Counted from the first letter of the stretch, positions 42,635 through 54,252 are shown. The stretch: DNA of 64,000 nt from Aphanomyces cochlioides (GCA_019828595.1 JAHQRK010000031.1:434001-498000); one strand, 5' to 3'. Translations and numbers: made by a program. Notes: a model not told the origin generated them from the letters alone.

Positions 42635-42645
42635 GGTTATGAGCC
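42635..42645 (+). promoter_or_regulatory. copia-2 primer-binding site (half-tRNA-iMet type)
   Basis: GGTTATGAGCC directly abuts the LTR. It is the complement of GGCTCATAACC, the anticodon arm of initiator tRNA-Met in yeast-type sequences, not of the tRNA 3' end. Drosophila copia and yeast Ty5 prime in this way from a cleaved half tRNA. Confidence 0.75.
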
Positions 42646-42676
42646 ACAACGGCAGAAAAGTCAACCAGTCATCCTC

Positions 42677-45600
42677 ATGGGGTCGCAAAACTACCTGCCC
42701 TGGAAGAAGGAGACGTCCATTTACCTCGCTGGCAAGGGGCTTGAAGGTCATATTGATGGATCGGTGCAGGAACCCGTCGAACCTCGCCCGGCCGGTGCAG
42801 CTGGAGGTGTGAAAATGGCAGTAAACAAGTCTAGTCCGGAATGGCAGAAATGACGACAAGATGACATGAAGTGCGTTAGTAAGATTCGCTCTCGTTTAGC
42901 TCCTATGATTCGCGACAGCATCAGAGATCACATCTCTTGAGCTAAAGAGCTGTGGGATCTCTTGAAGTCTCGTTATGGAAAAGCGTCTGGATATGCTCGA
43001 GCTCTTGCAATGCGCAACATTTACCTGTGCCAAATGAAATCCGACAGATCCGTGGTCCATCATCTGTCCAATGTGAGTCGTTTGATCGAAACAGGCCGTC
43101 AGTACGGCTGCAATATCTTGTATGAAGATGAAGCGTGGTTTCTCGTCCTAAACTTGGAAGCCAAGTTTACATCTATGTCTCTGTTCAATGAAATCAACGA
43201 CAAATTTGATGCTGGCGATGATGAAAACTTGAAACGAAGGATTGAAGACGAAGAGCGCCGTCTAGCGGAGCTCCATGCTTTGAAACGGGGCAAAAACGCT
43301 GGCTACGGCGTCCCCGTGGAAGACCCAGTGCTTGCTGTGAGTCAAGTTCGTTGCTACAAATGTAAAGGCTACGGTCATGTTGCCTCTGATCGCCCGTCAG
43401 CAACTGCGTACGATGAAGATGGAAATCCTCGCCCCAAGGACAAGAAAAAGCGACGCGGTGGCAAGGTAAAGCATCGCGACAAGAATGAAAATGACAAGGA
43501 GCTCGATGCTACTCATATCACACTTGCAATTCGTGGCTCAACAGTAAATCATTCATGGTTTGGCGATAGTGGGTCAACAGTTCATGTTTGTGGTCCTCAG
43601 CATAGTCATTTGCTTCGTGACGTCGAAAAACTTGATGTCCCAAAGGTGGTTCAAGGGTTTGGTTCGAAAGATAAAAGTGCTACAGCGTTGGTGAAGGGAA
43701 AGTTACTTGTGAAAACTACTCACGGTCTCCGCACTATACAAGATGTCTACTACTTCCCCCAATCAGCGGTCTCGCTTTTGTCCCTGGTTGTGTTTAATCA
43801 ACGTGGTTTTGACTTTGGAACGTGCGGCGACAATTCCATGGTGGTCAGCAAGGGCTCTCTGGAAGTGCTGCGTTTCACGCAAAAAGGCAAGCTCAATGAG
43901 CTTGACGGTGAGCTGGTTCCCCCTGATCGAGTGTTGTCTGTCAATGAAATTGATGTTTGGCACCGTCGTCTTGGCCATGTCTCTGCAGCCAAGCTCCACC
44001 AATTGTCCGACTCGGGTTTTGCAATGCCAAACTTGTCCGGTCAGTCGCTCTCGTCTTGCGACGTCTGCATGTCCACTAACCTCAAGCGTCAACCATTCAA
44101 CAAGGTGAAAGAACAAGATGACCTTCCAGACACAGTTAGCGTCGATTTGGTGTTCTTCGGTGTGCCGTCACGAGAAGGCCACACGTGCGCTCTAAATCTC
44201 GTTACCCACACGCATCGCCTCAGTTTTGTCATGCCACTGAAGAAAAAGAGCGACGCTCTGGCTGCCTTTACTCGTTTCTTCAATTACTACAAGACACAGC
44301 AAAATACAAGCATCAAACATGTTAAATGTGATGGTGGTGGTGAATTTGCCGGTCAATTTCGAGCTTTTCTGGACGAAAAAGGCGTTGAGTTACACGTCAC
44401 TCCTTGTGAAACCCCCCAACTGAACGGCGTGGCGGAGCGGACTGGCGGTATCCTTGGTGGCATGGTGCGCGCCATGCTTAAGGACGCCAAGTTGAGTCCC
44501 TATTTTTGGTCTGATGCTTTGGTTTGCGCAGCCTATCTCAAAAATCGTCTGCCCTCATCTCGTCTGAACGGTAAAACCCCAATTGAAGTGTTTACAGGAC
44601 GCAAACCCATCATGGCTTTCATTCGTCGCTTCGGTCAGCTTTGTTATGCTTTCAATACTGAAGGCCGCAAGCTCGATGATCGTGGTTCGAAATCTTTACT
44701 GCTTGGGTTTGATTCGCTTGGCTACAAGGTCCTTGAGTTGTCAACTCGTCGCATCACATACTGCAGGCATTGTGTTTTTATTGATGACTCAACTGAATCT
44801 CGATCCGCTGCTGTGGATGCTTCCGAGTTGGATGACCTCTTTATGCCGTCTGTTGTCCAAGCTCCATCCTATGATTCAACCTCAAGTTCTCTGCCCGACG
44901 TGTCAGCTGGTTCTCATACGCGTGATGCCGGTGAGCCGTTCACCGAGGCTTCACACGAGGGGAAGCATCCTGGTTCTCAAAACAGCGTCCCTGAGCCTGG
45001 TTTCGACGACTCTGGTTCTCCAAACAACGACTCCGAACCTGATTTTGGTGACGACGTCGGTCCTAATGCCAGACCAAGACCTCTCAACGACCCCCCCGGC
45101 GAGTCCTCTCTACCTCCCCAAGGCTCGTCAAGTTGTCCTGATGCTCCACTCAATGCAGATGCTACTGTGCTTGATGAAACCTCAGTCCAAGATAGCAATT
45201 CCAATGATGGTGACCAAGGTTCAACCAGTTCCGATGTAAATCCAGTGTCCCAAGTCAATTCCTTGGACTCAAACCACCCGGTTCCCGAGCGACGAGGCAA
45301 CAAACGCAATAGTGACGGTTTAGACGACGATAGTAGCACTGAACATCAAGTCCTGCGCCGCAGCAAACGTCGCGTTCTCCTTCCGCAACGATACATGCAA
45401 GATTATAGTCTCGCCGTGGTTGAAATGTGTCTACAAGTTGGCCCTGCTCCTCGGTCCTACAATGAAGCTCTAGCTAGTTCCGAGGCGTCAGAATGGAAAA
45501 AGGCCATTGAGGCAGAGCTAAACTCTTTGCAACAGCATGGTACATGGATTGACACGAAGGATATACCGAAGAGAACACTTGAAACCACCTCGGTTTTTAG

Positions 45601-46960
45601 GAAGAAGACCGACAAGGACGGCAACGTTGTCAAATACAAGGCTAGACTAGTCATCCGTGGCTATATGCAAATTCCTGGCATTGACTTTGGCAATACTTTT
45701 TCACCAGTGGCTCGAATTGTTGCTGTACGTGCCGTACTAGCAATCGCCGCCTCGAAGGATTTTGAAATCAAGCAGTATGATGTGGACAGTGCATTCCGGA
45801 ATGCAGATATCGACACGGATATCTACATCAGAAAGCCCCAAGGTTGTCTAAATGGCTCGAATATTCTCAAACTCAAGAAAAGCTTGTATGGGCTCCGTCA
45901 GTCTCCTCGTTGTTGGAACACTTTGTTGGACCAAACGCTACGTAGTTATGGCTTCTCACCTATTCCATCTGACCCATGTGTTTACAAGTTGGACAAGTCT
46001 AAGGCCTATGTGGTAGTTTACGTTGACGATGTGATTCTAGCTGCGCGAAACATGGTCATTGTCAAGGAATTTGAGACCTTTCTGGCCTCTAAATTTGCTA
46101 TTAAGCAGCTTGGTGATTTGGAATACTGCCTTGGAGTGAAGGTTGTCCGTGACCGTGAAGCTAGAACAATTCATTTATCCCAAACTGCTTTCATTGACCA
46201 GCTTTTGCTACGTTTCGGGGTTGAAAGTCATGGATTGCTAGAGCCAATGAAAAACCGTCTGGTGGTTGAAGAGCAATACGATGATGAATGTAAATTGCCG
46301 TTTAGAGAGCTGGTTGGAGCGCTTCTCTATTTGCAGTAATGGACAAGACCAGACATCAGCTTTGCAGTTTCGTTTCTCTTTCGGTATTTGGCAGCACCTA
46401 CACCTCGTCTTTATGATGCTGGAATCGTTGTACTACGTTATTTGAAGAAGACACGAAATCAGACATTGGTATTGGGTGGCACAGATGGACTCAAGCTTGT
46501 TGGCTATTGTGATGCTGATTGGGCCTCTGACGTGAAAGATAGAAAGAGTCAAACCGGCTATGTATTTTTGCTTGGAAACTATCCGTTGTCGTGGCGTAGT
46601 ATTAAGCAGAGCTTGGTCGCGGCTTCCTCCGTTGAAGTGGAGTATATTGCCTTGAATGCTGGGGTATCTGAATCCTTGTACCTGCAGCAGCTGCTTGGCC
46701 AACTTGGTTGTCCCACGAAAACTGTCACGATCTTTGAAGATAATATGGGTGCAATTCAGTTGACGCGAAATCCAGTCCATCATGACGGTACGAAGCACTT
46801 CAACGTGCGTTTACATCGTGTACGGGACTACAGTTCCAAGAAGCTGGTAAAAATCGACTATATCAAGTCTAGTGACCAGGTGGCTGATGGGCTGACAAAG
46901 CCTCTGAGTGGCAGCAAGTTTCAAGCATTCAAGAAGCTCTTGCTTGAGGGGGAGTGTTAA
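42677..46960 (+). pseudogene. copia-2 gag-pol polyprotein with three in-frame stops
   Basis: A single frame from the ATG at 42677 to the TAA at 46958-46960, which overlaps the start of the 3' LTR. Gag (MGSQNYLPWKKE, LWDLLKSRYG) ends in a zinc knuckle CYKCKGYGHVASDR whose last Cys has become Arg. Then follow protease DSGST, integrase (HRRLGHVSAAKLH, CDVC, KCDGGGEFAGQF, NGVAERTGG), RT (YDVDSAFRNADID, YVDDVILAA) and RNase H (YCDADWASD). Stops: TGA at 42851-42853, TGA at 42938-42940 and TAA at 46336-46338; no frameshift. Both TGA sites stand where Trp is expected (W-QK|W and IS|WAKELW), so single G-to-A changes explain them. Confidence 0.92.
46943..46954 (+). promoter_or_regulatory. copia-2 polypurine tract
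   Basis: TTGAGGGGGAG directly before the 3' LTR; primes plus-strand synthesis. Confidence 0.85.
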
Positions 46961-47082
46961 AGTACGGTACAATGGGTGCAAGCGAAGAGCGTATGGTGTA
47001 AGTAGAAATTTCGAGAAATCTGGTCTAGTCAGTTTGCCCTAATTCACTTTTGTTTTTCCTCTCTTTGTGCCGCATTGTGTTA
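46955..47082 (+). repeat. copia-2 3' LTR
   Basis: 128 bp, 126 identical to the 5' LTR, followed by the CAAAG target copy at 47083-47087. The polyprotein stop codon TAA lies inside its first six bases. Confidence 0.95.
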
Positions 47083-47328
47083 CAAAGTGCTTGCCCTGAG
47101 AATCTCCTTGTCATACATAAAGGCAGTCAACACGTCACCTTCTGAGCCAAGTCCTTGAAAGAGCAAATTTGCGCGGAAAAAGGAGTATTCAAAACCAATA
47201 AATCCATTTTGTAATGTATGAGTCCTTACAGCTGCTCAAACTGTGAAGACACGCTGCTGGGCGAGCGGAGAGTCGTCAAGAAATCTATTTTTGGCAGCGG
47301 TAGCGACGTAATATGCTGTGTTTATCAT
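47083..47328 (-). pseudogene. Unknown minus-strand ORF split by copia-2
   Basis: An ATG at 47326-47328 opens MINTAYYVATAAKNRF, followed after one TGA (again where Trp would fit: VFTV|*|AAVR) by FIGFEYSFFRANLLFQGLGSEGD to ASTL at the copia target site. When the element and one CAAAG are ignored the frame continues at 42501 (PICDEEDLSVQNH) to a TGA at 42460-42462, about 95 codons in all. No domain is recognised. It may be a small gene, an exon, or chance. Confidence 0.35.
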
Positions 47329-47557
47329 CTGAAGCTAGCGTCTGCGCAATCTCTATTTTAAATGCATTTGTGCTGGATGAGCGCTTTTATAGCCGAGAGA
47401 GGCTTGAAGCAATTTTTACTAACATTCCATGAATCACTTTTTCAACTGGCGTGGTCTTCGTGAATGGGCTCATGGAAAAGAGCGTACGGTTAACAGTAAT
47501 TATCCGGAAAAATGCCGTCAAATGCATTTATAATTTAATTGCATTAATCAATTATAA

Positions 47558-50190
47558 ATGCCTGTAAACATCATTCCTTTTTTCCTAGCCCTGCTCACAA
47601 CCGACAAAGATAACGCAATGACAACACTTGAGATCGTCGAGAGTATATCTGGTCTCCTCTACCTTGTGTTTACACTCGTGCTGAGTTCATACTACCTCCA
47701 GGTCTTGTCCCCATCGATGACTAACGACTTATGGTGGAGTGGTTTCAATGCTTCAGGTATTCAGTCCTACTTGATTGACGTCTACAACGCACAGCTCAAC
47801 TTAATTGGCGACCAAACTATTTCACTTGACCTGACAGATAACATGTATGCCCTTGGAAAAGATTACACCCAGTTTTACACGCCAATCGAAATATCTCCAG
47901 TCTATCCTCGAATCATCCTCAGTACAGTCGCGTACGACTTCGCGATCCGCCAAATTGCTGGCCCAGAATGGATTATTACTCAAAACTGCTGGATTGATTT
48001 GAATCGGACTTGGGAAGTGGCCCATACTGTCACACGTCAAAATCGCTGTAAAGCGCGATATGCTGATAATGGGGCTGTCTACTACGAGCCTATTGTACGT
48101 CTCGTGGACTGGAACAAATAACAACCAACGATTCATGCCGCCGTGTAATTATTCCAATTATGTAACAGATCCCGCGAATTATTCGTGCGACCCATGTGAT
48201 CCGGCCCTCGGTCTAGATTCCACGAATTGCTATGTGAATTATGAGATGTTTTTGAACTTGCCAAACACTCCTAGTTTTGAAATGGTACATAATTATATTG
48301 GACCTTTCAATTCGATCGACTTGTACTTTGTGCAGGCTCCACCATCGCTAATTAAGTTATACTCGCAATTCCAAACACTTGTAATCCAACTCATTTTATC
48401 AAGTGATGCTTTTGCGACTGCCGTTGCTGCAATACCAAGTTTAACAACGGATCCAGTCCCACCGAATTGGCTTCAGTCGTCCTTTATGTATCTGGGTGGC
48501 GATCCAACATGCCTCACCAGACAACCAACATCCTTTGTCCAGACGTCGTTTGCATTCGATACTTCCTTTGAGGAAAGTACCAAAGTTGCACTTACCCCAT
48601 TCAATACTCTGTTTGCATTGTGGGCAACCTCTCAAAGTAGTGCCTCTTCGATTTGCAGTGTTTGTCCAAGTCTGGCAAATTCCAGTTTTTACCCATGCGT
48701 TCGATGCTGCTAACATACTGAAAGATAGTTACTCTACTACCAGCAATTCCAGTATTCCAACGATTCAAGGAGCTTATCGTGATATTTTAAAGCTGGGCGT
48801 CAGCACTATCCAGATGGCAATTAATTCTACAGACTTTTCGAATCACTTTTTGCAGCAGCAAATACTAGGAAGTCAGTATTCGCCTGAGTGGGATATCTTT
48901 GGATGGCTGTATGCCTATGAATGGGCACAAAGTTCCAGAGAAGTCGTGTCGTTTGAAGGTGACTCAAATATTGTGCCTTTAATTTCTGAAAAATACGAAT
49001 TTGTCAAGTACCAAGCTCAAAGTATGGAAATTCCAAAGGATGCTTGTCAGTATCTCTGGTTCGCCTCAGTTATTGTTAGCACCGTGTTAGTGCTTGCTGG
49101 AACTTTTGTCTCTTTTTACAGCGTTATCCTTCAAGGCCGAATTGTGGGTCGAAATTTATTTTATTTCAATCGTATTGTTGGCGCAGTGTGGTTGGGCCAG
49201 CCTCTGCTTCTCGTTCGCAGTTTCACGGCCATAATTCTCCTCTCTACATCGCCAGTGAGCTTCCAGCGCCAACATGGATATTCCTTTTTCAAATTTTCAC
49301 CGCGGACGTATTTCGAGTCAATGGTCGTAGCAGGCGAATCTTCGTGGATGACCTACGTCCTGATTGACATCGTACTTATATGCAGGACCGACAATACACT
49401 TCCTTACTTTGCCTCTGTCAGTACTTTCGTCAGTGTTCTGGAACAATAGTCTTGCGTCCCTCTGCGCAGACTATTTATACCTATCCTATCAGACAACTCA
49501 CGAACATCCTCCCATTGTGCAGATTGGTCGAACCAACGAGTGGTTCCAGTCCAGGATGTGCCTCTACGGCAGTAGGATAGTCAGTTTGGAATTGGCCATG
49601 AAGTAATCAAATCGTGTCAAACTCACCTCCCGCGCAGTGCTCCCGGAAGTCAGAACAGTCAGTTGGATTACAATCGTGGCTATTGACTTAGCTATGCCAT
49701 ACCGGATGACAGCTAACCTGGATCAACAGTGTTTTTTCGACTTGTACTATACAAAATTGGCTTGTAAGAGTGGAGACATCCAAGTTGGTAGTCCCAATCG
49801 AGCCATCTCTCTCGTATTGATCCAAATTCTGTGTGTATTCGTTGCCTTTATTTTCAACACTGTATGGGATTGCCAGCGCAACGAAACATCACAAATCGTG
49901 ACTGCAGCTTACTACTGTCGAGTACAGATCTTACTTTCTTACATAAAGACACGAGTTTCAATGGTGAATTAATGATTGATTGTGCCTCCTGCGCAATGTG
50001 TGGCCTTTTGACATTTCACAAATATATATTTGATATCAAGCTTTGGGTGCTTGTTCCCGACAATGGAAGCTCAAGAGAAGGAATCAAGTGGAGGCAAAAA
50101 GTGTTTGGACCACCGTCTTTAACGTATAGCACTTTAAAAGAGGAACATTCAGAAAAACAAAGTCAGACCAAATCATCGAAAACTGTTCCG
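47558..50190 (+). pseudogene. Two-unit membrane-protein family, unit 1 (plus copy)
   Basis: The start (ATG 47558 or 47618) gives a transmembrane segment (GLLYLVFTLVLSSYYL), then a luminal part with NDLWWSGFNAS, QFYTPIEISPVYPR, QNCWIDLNRTWEVAH, CNYSNYVTDPANYSCDPCDPA, GGDPTC and many N-x-S/T sites, and a multi-pass membrane part (YLWFASVIVSTVLVLAG, FNRIVGAVWLGQPLLLVR, VAGESSWMTYVLID, SLVLIQILCVFVAFIF). A deletion with frameshift near 48117 removes about 120 residues that the minus copy keeps; frameshifts follow near 48690 and 49940, and a solo LTR sits at 49434-49657. The end runs through a charged linker (LWVLVPDNGSSREG) towards unit 2 with only about 30 bp between them, so the two units were probably one protein. 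No known family recognised. Confidence 0.7.
49434..49657. mobile_element. Solo LTR inserted in membrane-protein unit 1
   Basis: The 224-bp segment begins TGTTCTG and ends CAGAACA (7-bp inverted ends, TG..CA) and is flanked by GTCAG on both sides (49429-49433 and 49658-49662). Removing it with one GTCAG restores the frame TFV|SWITIVAID, which aligns with the uninterrupted minus copy. It is unrelated to the LTRs of copia-2. Confidence 0.9.
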
Positions 50191-50221
50191 GTTGAAAATC
50201 AAATTCATCCATCGCATAATT

Positions 50222-52989
50222 ATGGTTGCTGGTTTATTGTATATTGTCTCAACTATATTCGGCAGTATGACGTATCTGAGCCTCACTGTCACAAATATGG
50301 CCAATGATCTTTGGTGGGCCAACTATAACGCTTCTAGAGAACACGTGTATGTTTCTCGACTGTATAACATGCAGTTGAATGCAGTGGCAATGACTGATTC
50401 CAAATTTATGGACGATGCAAATTACACAATCTCTGCATCCAAAGTGGTTAGCGGAGCTATAAAACCTTATTATGTTTCGCGAGTGTTATCAACAGATGCT
50501 AGTGAACTTGCTACTGTTATTCATGGCCTACGTGTCATGGATGCTAGCCTCGCTCCTTGGATAGCATCGCAATATTGTTGACTCGACTTTGGCAAGAAAT
50601 GGGAAATGGCCAACTCTGCTGCACGACAAATTCGATGTGCAAATAATTACTCGACAAATGCTGCTGTCTATCTGGAGTCTGTTTTACGCAATGTGGAGTG
50701 GGCACAACTAAAATCTTGTTGGGGGACATCACTTGATGTAGCATTTGGTTCTCCGCTGTCTATGCAAACAAATGGAGCTTCGTGGTGGGCTTCGGTACAA
50801 TCCGTCAGTACTTCTGAGGCAGAAGAGTTGAATTATTGGTCGTCATTTGGCCTGAAGCATATCTAACCGACTGGCAAAAGTACAAATCTATTGGCATTAT
50901 TGACACATTTGGTATTCAGAATGCGTTTGGCCTTGTGTACCCGATGACATTGAAATACACCAACGGAACGTTCAACCTCGCTGGTCAAACAAGTATGAAA
51001 ATGTACTGGGGCTTTGCTAGCGACCTCTGGGCAGTCACAAGCTCATCCACTTCCATGTATGGTGCAAGTCTAATCCGCCAAGATGCTTTATTTGCGTTTG
51101 CCAATCAAACTATGGAATCTGTATTAGTTCAGAATGGAACCATCATGTCGTCAGATTTGAAACGCGGAGGTGCATACACTGTCTTTCGTAAAACATTTGG
51201 ACCCTTTGGATCCGTTGACTTCAAGCGAGTTCCAGTGCCTCAATCTTTCATGTTATTTGCGTCGCAATTTTCAGATTCTCTCTCTGAGCTGCTCGTTCGA
51301 TCTACAAACTTTTCACTCGACTATTCGGCTCAACCGGGGCTGCCTAATATAGGCTTTCTTCCCCCTCCGTGGTTAAACATCACGACGACATTTGGTGCTA
51401 ATCTATTATGCCATGAAATTGCGCCCATGTTTCTTAGCGGAGGGGTTCTTCGCCTGACGGCAGCTGAATCTCAATGCGGATCATATATTGGTGAATATGT
51501 GGTCATGACATCTCGGCCACGTTTAGCCGCTGCTATCGGAGCCAATTTAATTCGAAGTAATATCACTACGACTGAGACAGATGCCATTTGCACTACAATA
51601 ACAGTCCTGGGCAACGCAACATGCACGGACAATCTCCTCTGGCCATCGATTCGCCTGTTTCTCAATGATTCCCGTCTCAGCGATCCAAGTCTAGTCCCAA
51701 CACTAAGTTCTATGGCCAAAAACGCTCAAAATGACTTGTATGAACTTGGCGTTGAAATCATTCAATATGTCAGTGCTGTCAACAACACTATCGCTCTCGT
51801 TCGACACAATATCTTTCATCCAAGTTATCCGAGTTTCCACTTCATGGCTTGGCTTTTGGCAATGGATTGGGCGGCAAACAACCGCGAAGTGATTTCGTTC
51901 CAGGGAGACCTCGATTCGATCAATATTATCTCCACGCAAACTTTTGATATTGTGAGTACGGTCAACCCGTTGGAAGTTCCCTACAACGTTGCCTACTACA
52001 TTCGCTACGTCTGCCTCTACGTGACTGCATGCATAATTTGCGTCGCAACGTTTGTCATCTTCTATATATTCTTGCACAAAGGCCACGTTGAAGGTTGGAA
52101 TTTCTTTGAAATCAATCGAGTTGCAGGGATTGTCTGGATTGGTCGTACGTCTCTCTTTATTCAAAGTATGGCTACCATTTGTTTGCTCAGTACGCAAAGT
52201 TTATCGTTGGAGCAGGTCAATAAAGTCTGGCATTTGGTCGATGCGACTCTTCTTCTCAATGAAAGCTCGAACGATCGGGCGATTCGAATCTTCAAGACAT
52301 TCCTAGCTGCTGGCGAAGTTTCCTGGCTTGGTTATGTCTTAAATGACATCCTGATGGTCTTTACTGCTCAATATACAACAGCATATGTGATCAAATGCAC
52401 CATTGTCGTTTGGAGCGCCTCTGTCTGCTTCTCATGGTTGTCTCCTGCCATTCATGTAGCAACATTTGACCGTGAATGTACGTTTGCCCACGTGGATTTT
52501 CCACTGGTGTGCACTAGCGGTACGGTCATTATGGCAATCTTTTGCTCAGTAGAATGTATTAGGAACGGTATACATTGGAAGCTTTACAAGATTTTTGTCG
52601 CTTGTGGGTGTGTGCGTTGGCACGATTGTCGTCTGCTATTTCTTCGAACGTCTACGTCGTCCTTCGCTACCTCCATCTTGCCAAGAATCATTATTCTTGG
52701 CTGTCTCGGCCAAATTTATGTTTCAACACGAACGCTGGATCGACCACAATGTATGAAACTCGCTGTTTGATGTATTTTTACGGAACTTGTTAATTTAGAG
52801 GTCTATTGCATCGATCTAGCATCTGCGGCAATTAATGGTATATTATCACTGCGAGTCAAGAATGCGTTATACTTTATCGACTTGAAAATCTGGCGATTCT
52901 TTGTCATGAACATTCCAAGTGAAGAGAGGGAACGCCTCGAGCAGGAACGGAAATACCATTTGACTTCAGCCATTCCATTGACAGACTGA
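50222..52989 (+). pseudogene. Two-unit membrane-protein family, unit 2 (plus copy)
   Basis: The longest-preserved member, about 900 residues. It starts with a transmembrane segment (VAGLLYIVSTIFGSM) and ANDLWWANYNAS, and has a long luminal part (WWASVQSVSTSEAEELNYW, DWQKYKSIGIIDTFGIQNAFG, GFASDLWAVTSS, PPPWLNITTTFG, many N-x-S/T). The membrane part follows (YIRYVCLYVTACIICVATFV, FFEINRVAGIVWIGRTSLF, LAAGEVSWLGYVLNDI). A 50-nt intron (52751-52800) precedes the last exon, which ends EERERLEQERKYHLTSAIPLTD. Lesions: TGA at 50579-50581 where the paralogues have Trp (QNCW), a frameshift near 50860 and a 1-bp deletion near 52597. Only these three changes separate it from an open gene. Function unknown. 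Confidence 0.75.
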
Positions 52990-53669
52990 CGTCTATGCAT
53001 GATAAAATTAAATTGCAAATTTACACACGTGGCTTCGTGGTATACTGTCATGCTAGCTCCTTGCTAGCGTACTTGTCAAGTTGCTTTAGTTTGACGATTC
53101 AAGTGATTGATAACTTCGAATTCAATGGCCGATTGTATCAAACTCTTGCAATACCAATGAGGAAAAAGTTCATCCACGACGTGAGGCATGCAAGCACCAG
53201 CAATTTGACAGCGACCAGTCTTTGAAACGGAACAGCGTTAACGGTTGCTACATGTGCGTCTTAGGCTGAAGTCTTTGGCCTTGATGTTTGGTATATTCAT
53301 CGTGAATTGATTATCCTAAATAGCAATACAACGTTCATGCCAATGCTGACATGCAAATTTCAATGTTATGTGAGCACATCAACGAAATTTATACCCTTCC
53401 AGGGCTGCTTTTGTCGACATTTCGAGTGGACATAAGTCTCCTCGATACAATATTGATTCAGCATTTAGTGCAAATTCTTCAAGCAGTGCAGGGCCATCTC
53501 ATTGATAGCTAGGGTTGTAAGTAGTGATAATTCGCTAGCCATGACATTCGCTGCAGTCGTACAAACAAATCGACAAGCTTTGGCATATACATTTCGAATC
53601 TGAAAGAACTTCGCCAGTCATTCGTTTCGTCAACTCAAAACTCGATCGCTGGTATTACAACTCTGAGGC
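52990..53669. other. Gap after the membrane-protein pair: nothing recognised
   Basis: Unique-looking sequence without a supported frame. A 76-codon plus frame at 52995-53225 is not coding-like. Confidence 0.4.
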
Positions 53670-54252
53670 TTAGATCTCCGCTTGGCGTTTTTTCCATGTT
53701 GTTTTATAGCCCACTGCTTCTAATCCAGTGACTGGGTTTGAATCTTCTCCAATGACCAAAGCTAGAGTGGAAAGAAGTGATAAGTCCATGGTCTTCATCG
53801 AGCTTGCAACTTTTAATCTCATGGCATTCAATTGCCGATTTAGACTCACAATCTCGTCGACGGATGTCTGTAGAACTTGAGCCACGGCATCCGCCTTGAC
53901 AATTGCTGTCGCAAACACTTTGTTTCCACGAACGTCGTCAATCAAATGCACCGTACATATCAAGCAAGTATCCAGGCAAAGCGAGCGAATCGAGCTTGTT
54001 GATACCGTTGGTTGTCGACGCTGAATTATCCGCTAGGCTAGTCATCTGCACCTCGTTTGAATCGTATGTGTCCGACGGGAATGTCTTTTTGAACAGCTGG
54101 CCAATCGCGCCAAGGACTATCAGGAATACGAGGATAAGTATCACAAAAAGAATCTTCTCGCGAGGTGGAAGGTCTAGAAACCTTGCCTTGAGGTGCTGGC
54201 AGCACATGGCTGGGCCGCTGCGCTGCATCGAAGCAGATGAAAAATGCATCAA
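53670..54252 (-). pseudogene. Single-pass membrane protein, possibly frameshifted
   Basis: The first frame (54252-53938) has a cytosolic start (MCCQHLKARFLDLPPREK), one strong transmembrane helix (ILFVILILVFLIVLGAIG) and a polar outer part. It ends at 53938 while the next frame continues without a gap (CTVHLIDDVRGNKVFATAIVKADAVAQVLQ) to 53670. The junction lacks a clear donor and acceptor, so I favour a 1-bp indel near 53955. Total length is about 190 residues. No family recognised; a small signal-anchor protein is the most that can be said. Confidence 0.45.

Larger units (their letters stand above)
42507..47082 (+). mobile_element. Complete Ty1/copia retrotransposon (copia-2)
   Basis: Both LTRs (128 bp each), a primer-binding site, a purine tract, one gag-pol frame and a 5-bp target duplication (CAAAG) are present. 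The two LTRs differ at 2 of 128 positions, which indicates a fairly recent insertion. The whole element is 4576 bp, compact for copia. Confidence 0.95.

Noticed and set aside
42851..50581. In-frame TGA at expected Trp positions could mean a variant genetic code with TGA = Trp.
   Set aside because: The intact CH-domain gene ends in TGA (62248-62250), and TAA and TAG stops also break the same pseudogenes. The standard code with decay explains the data.
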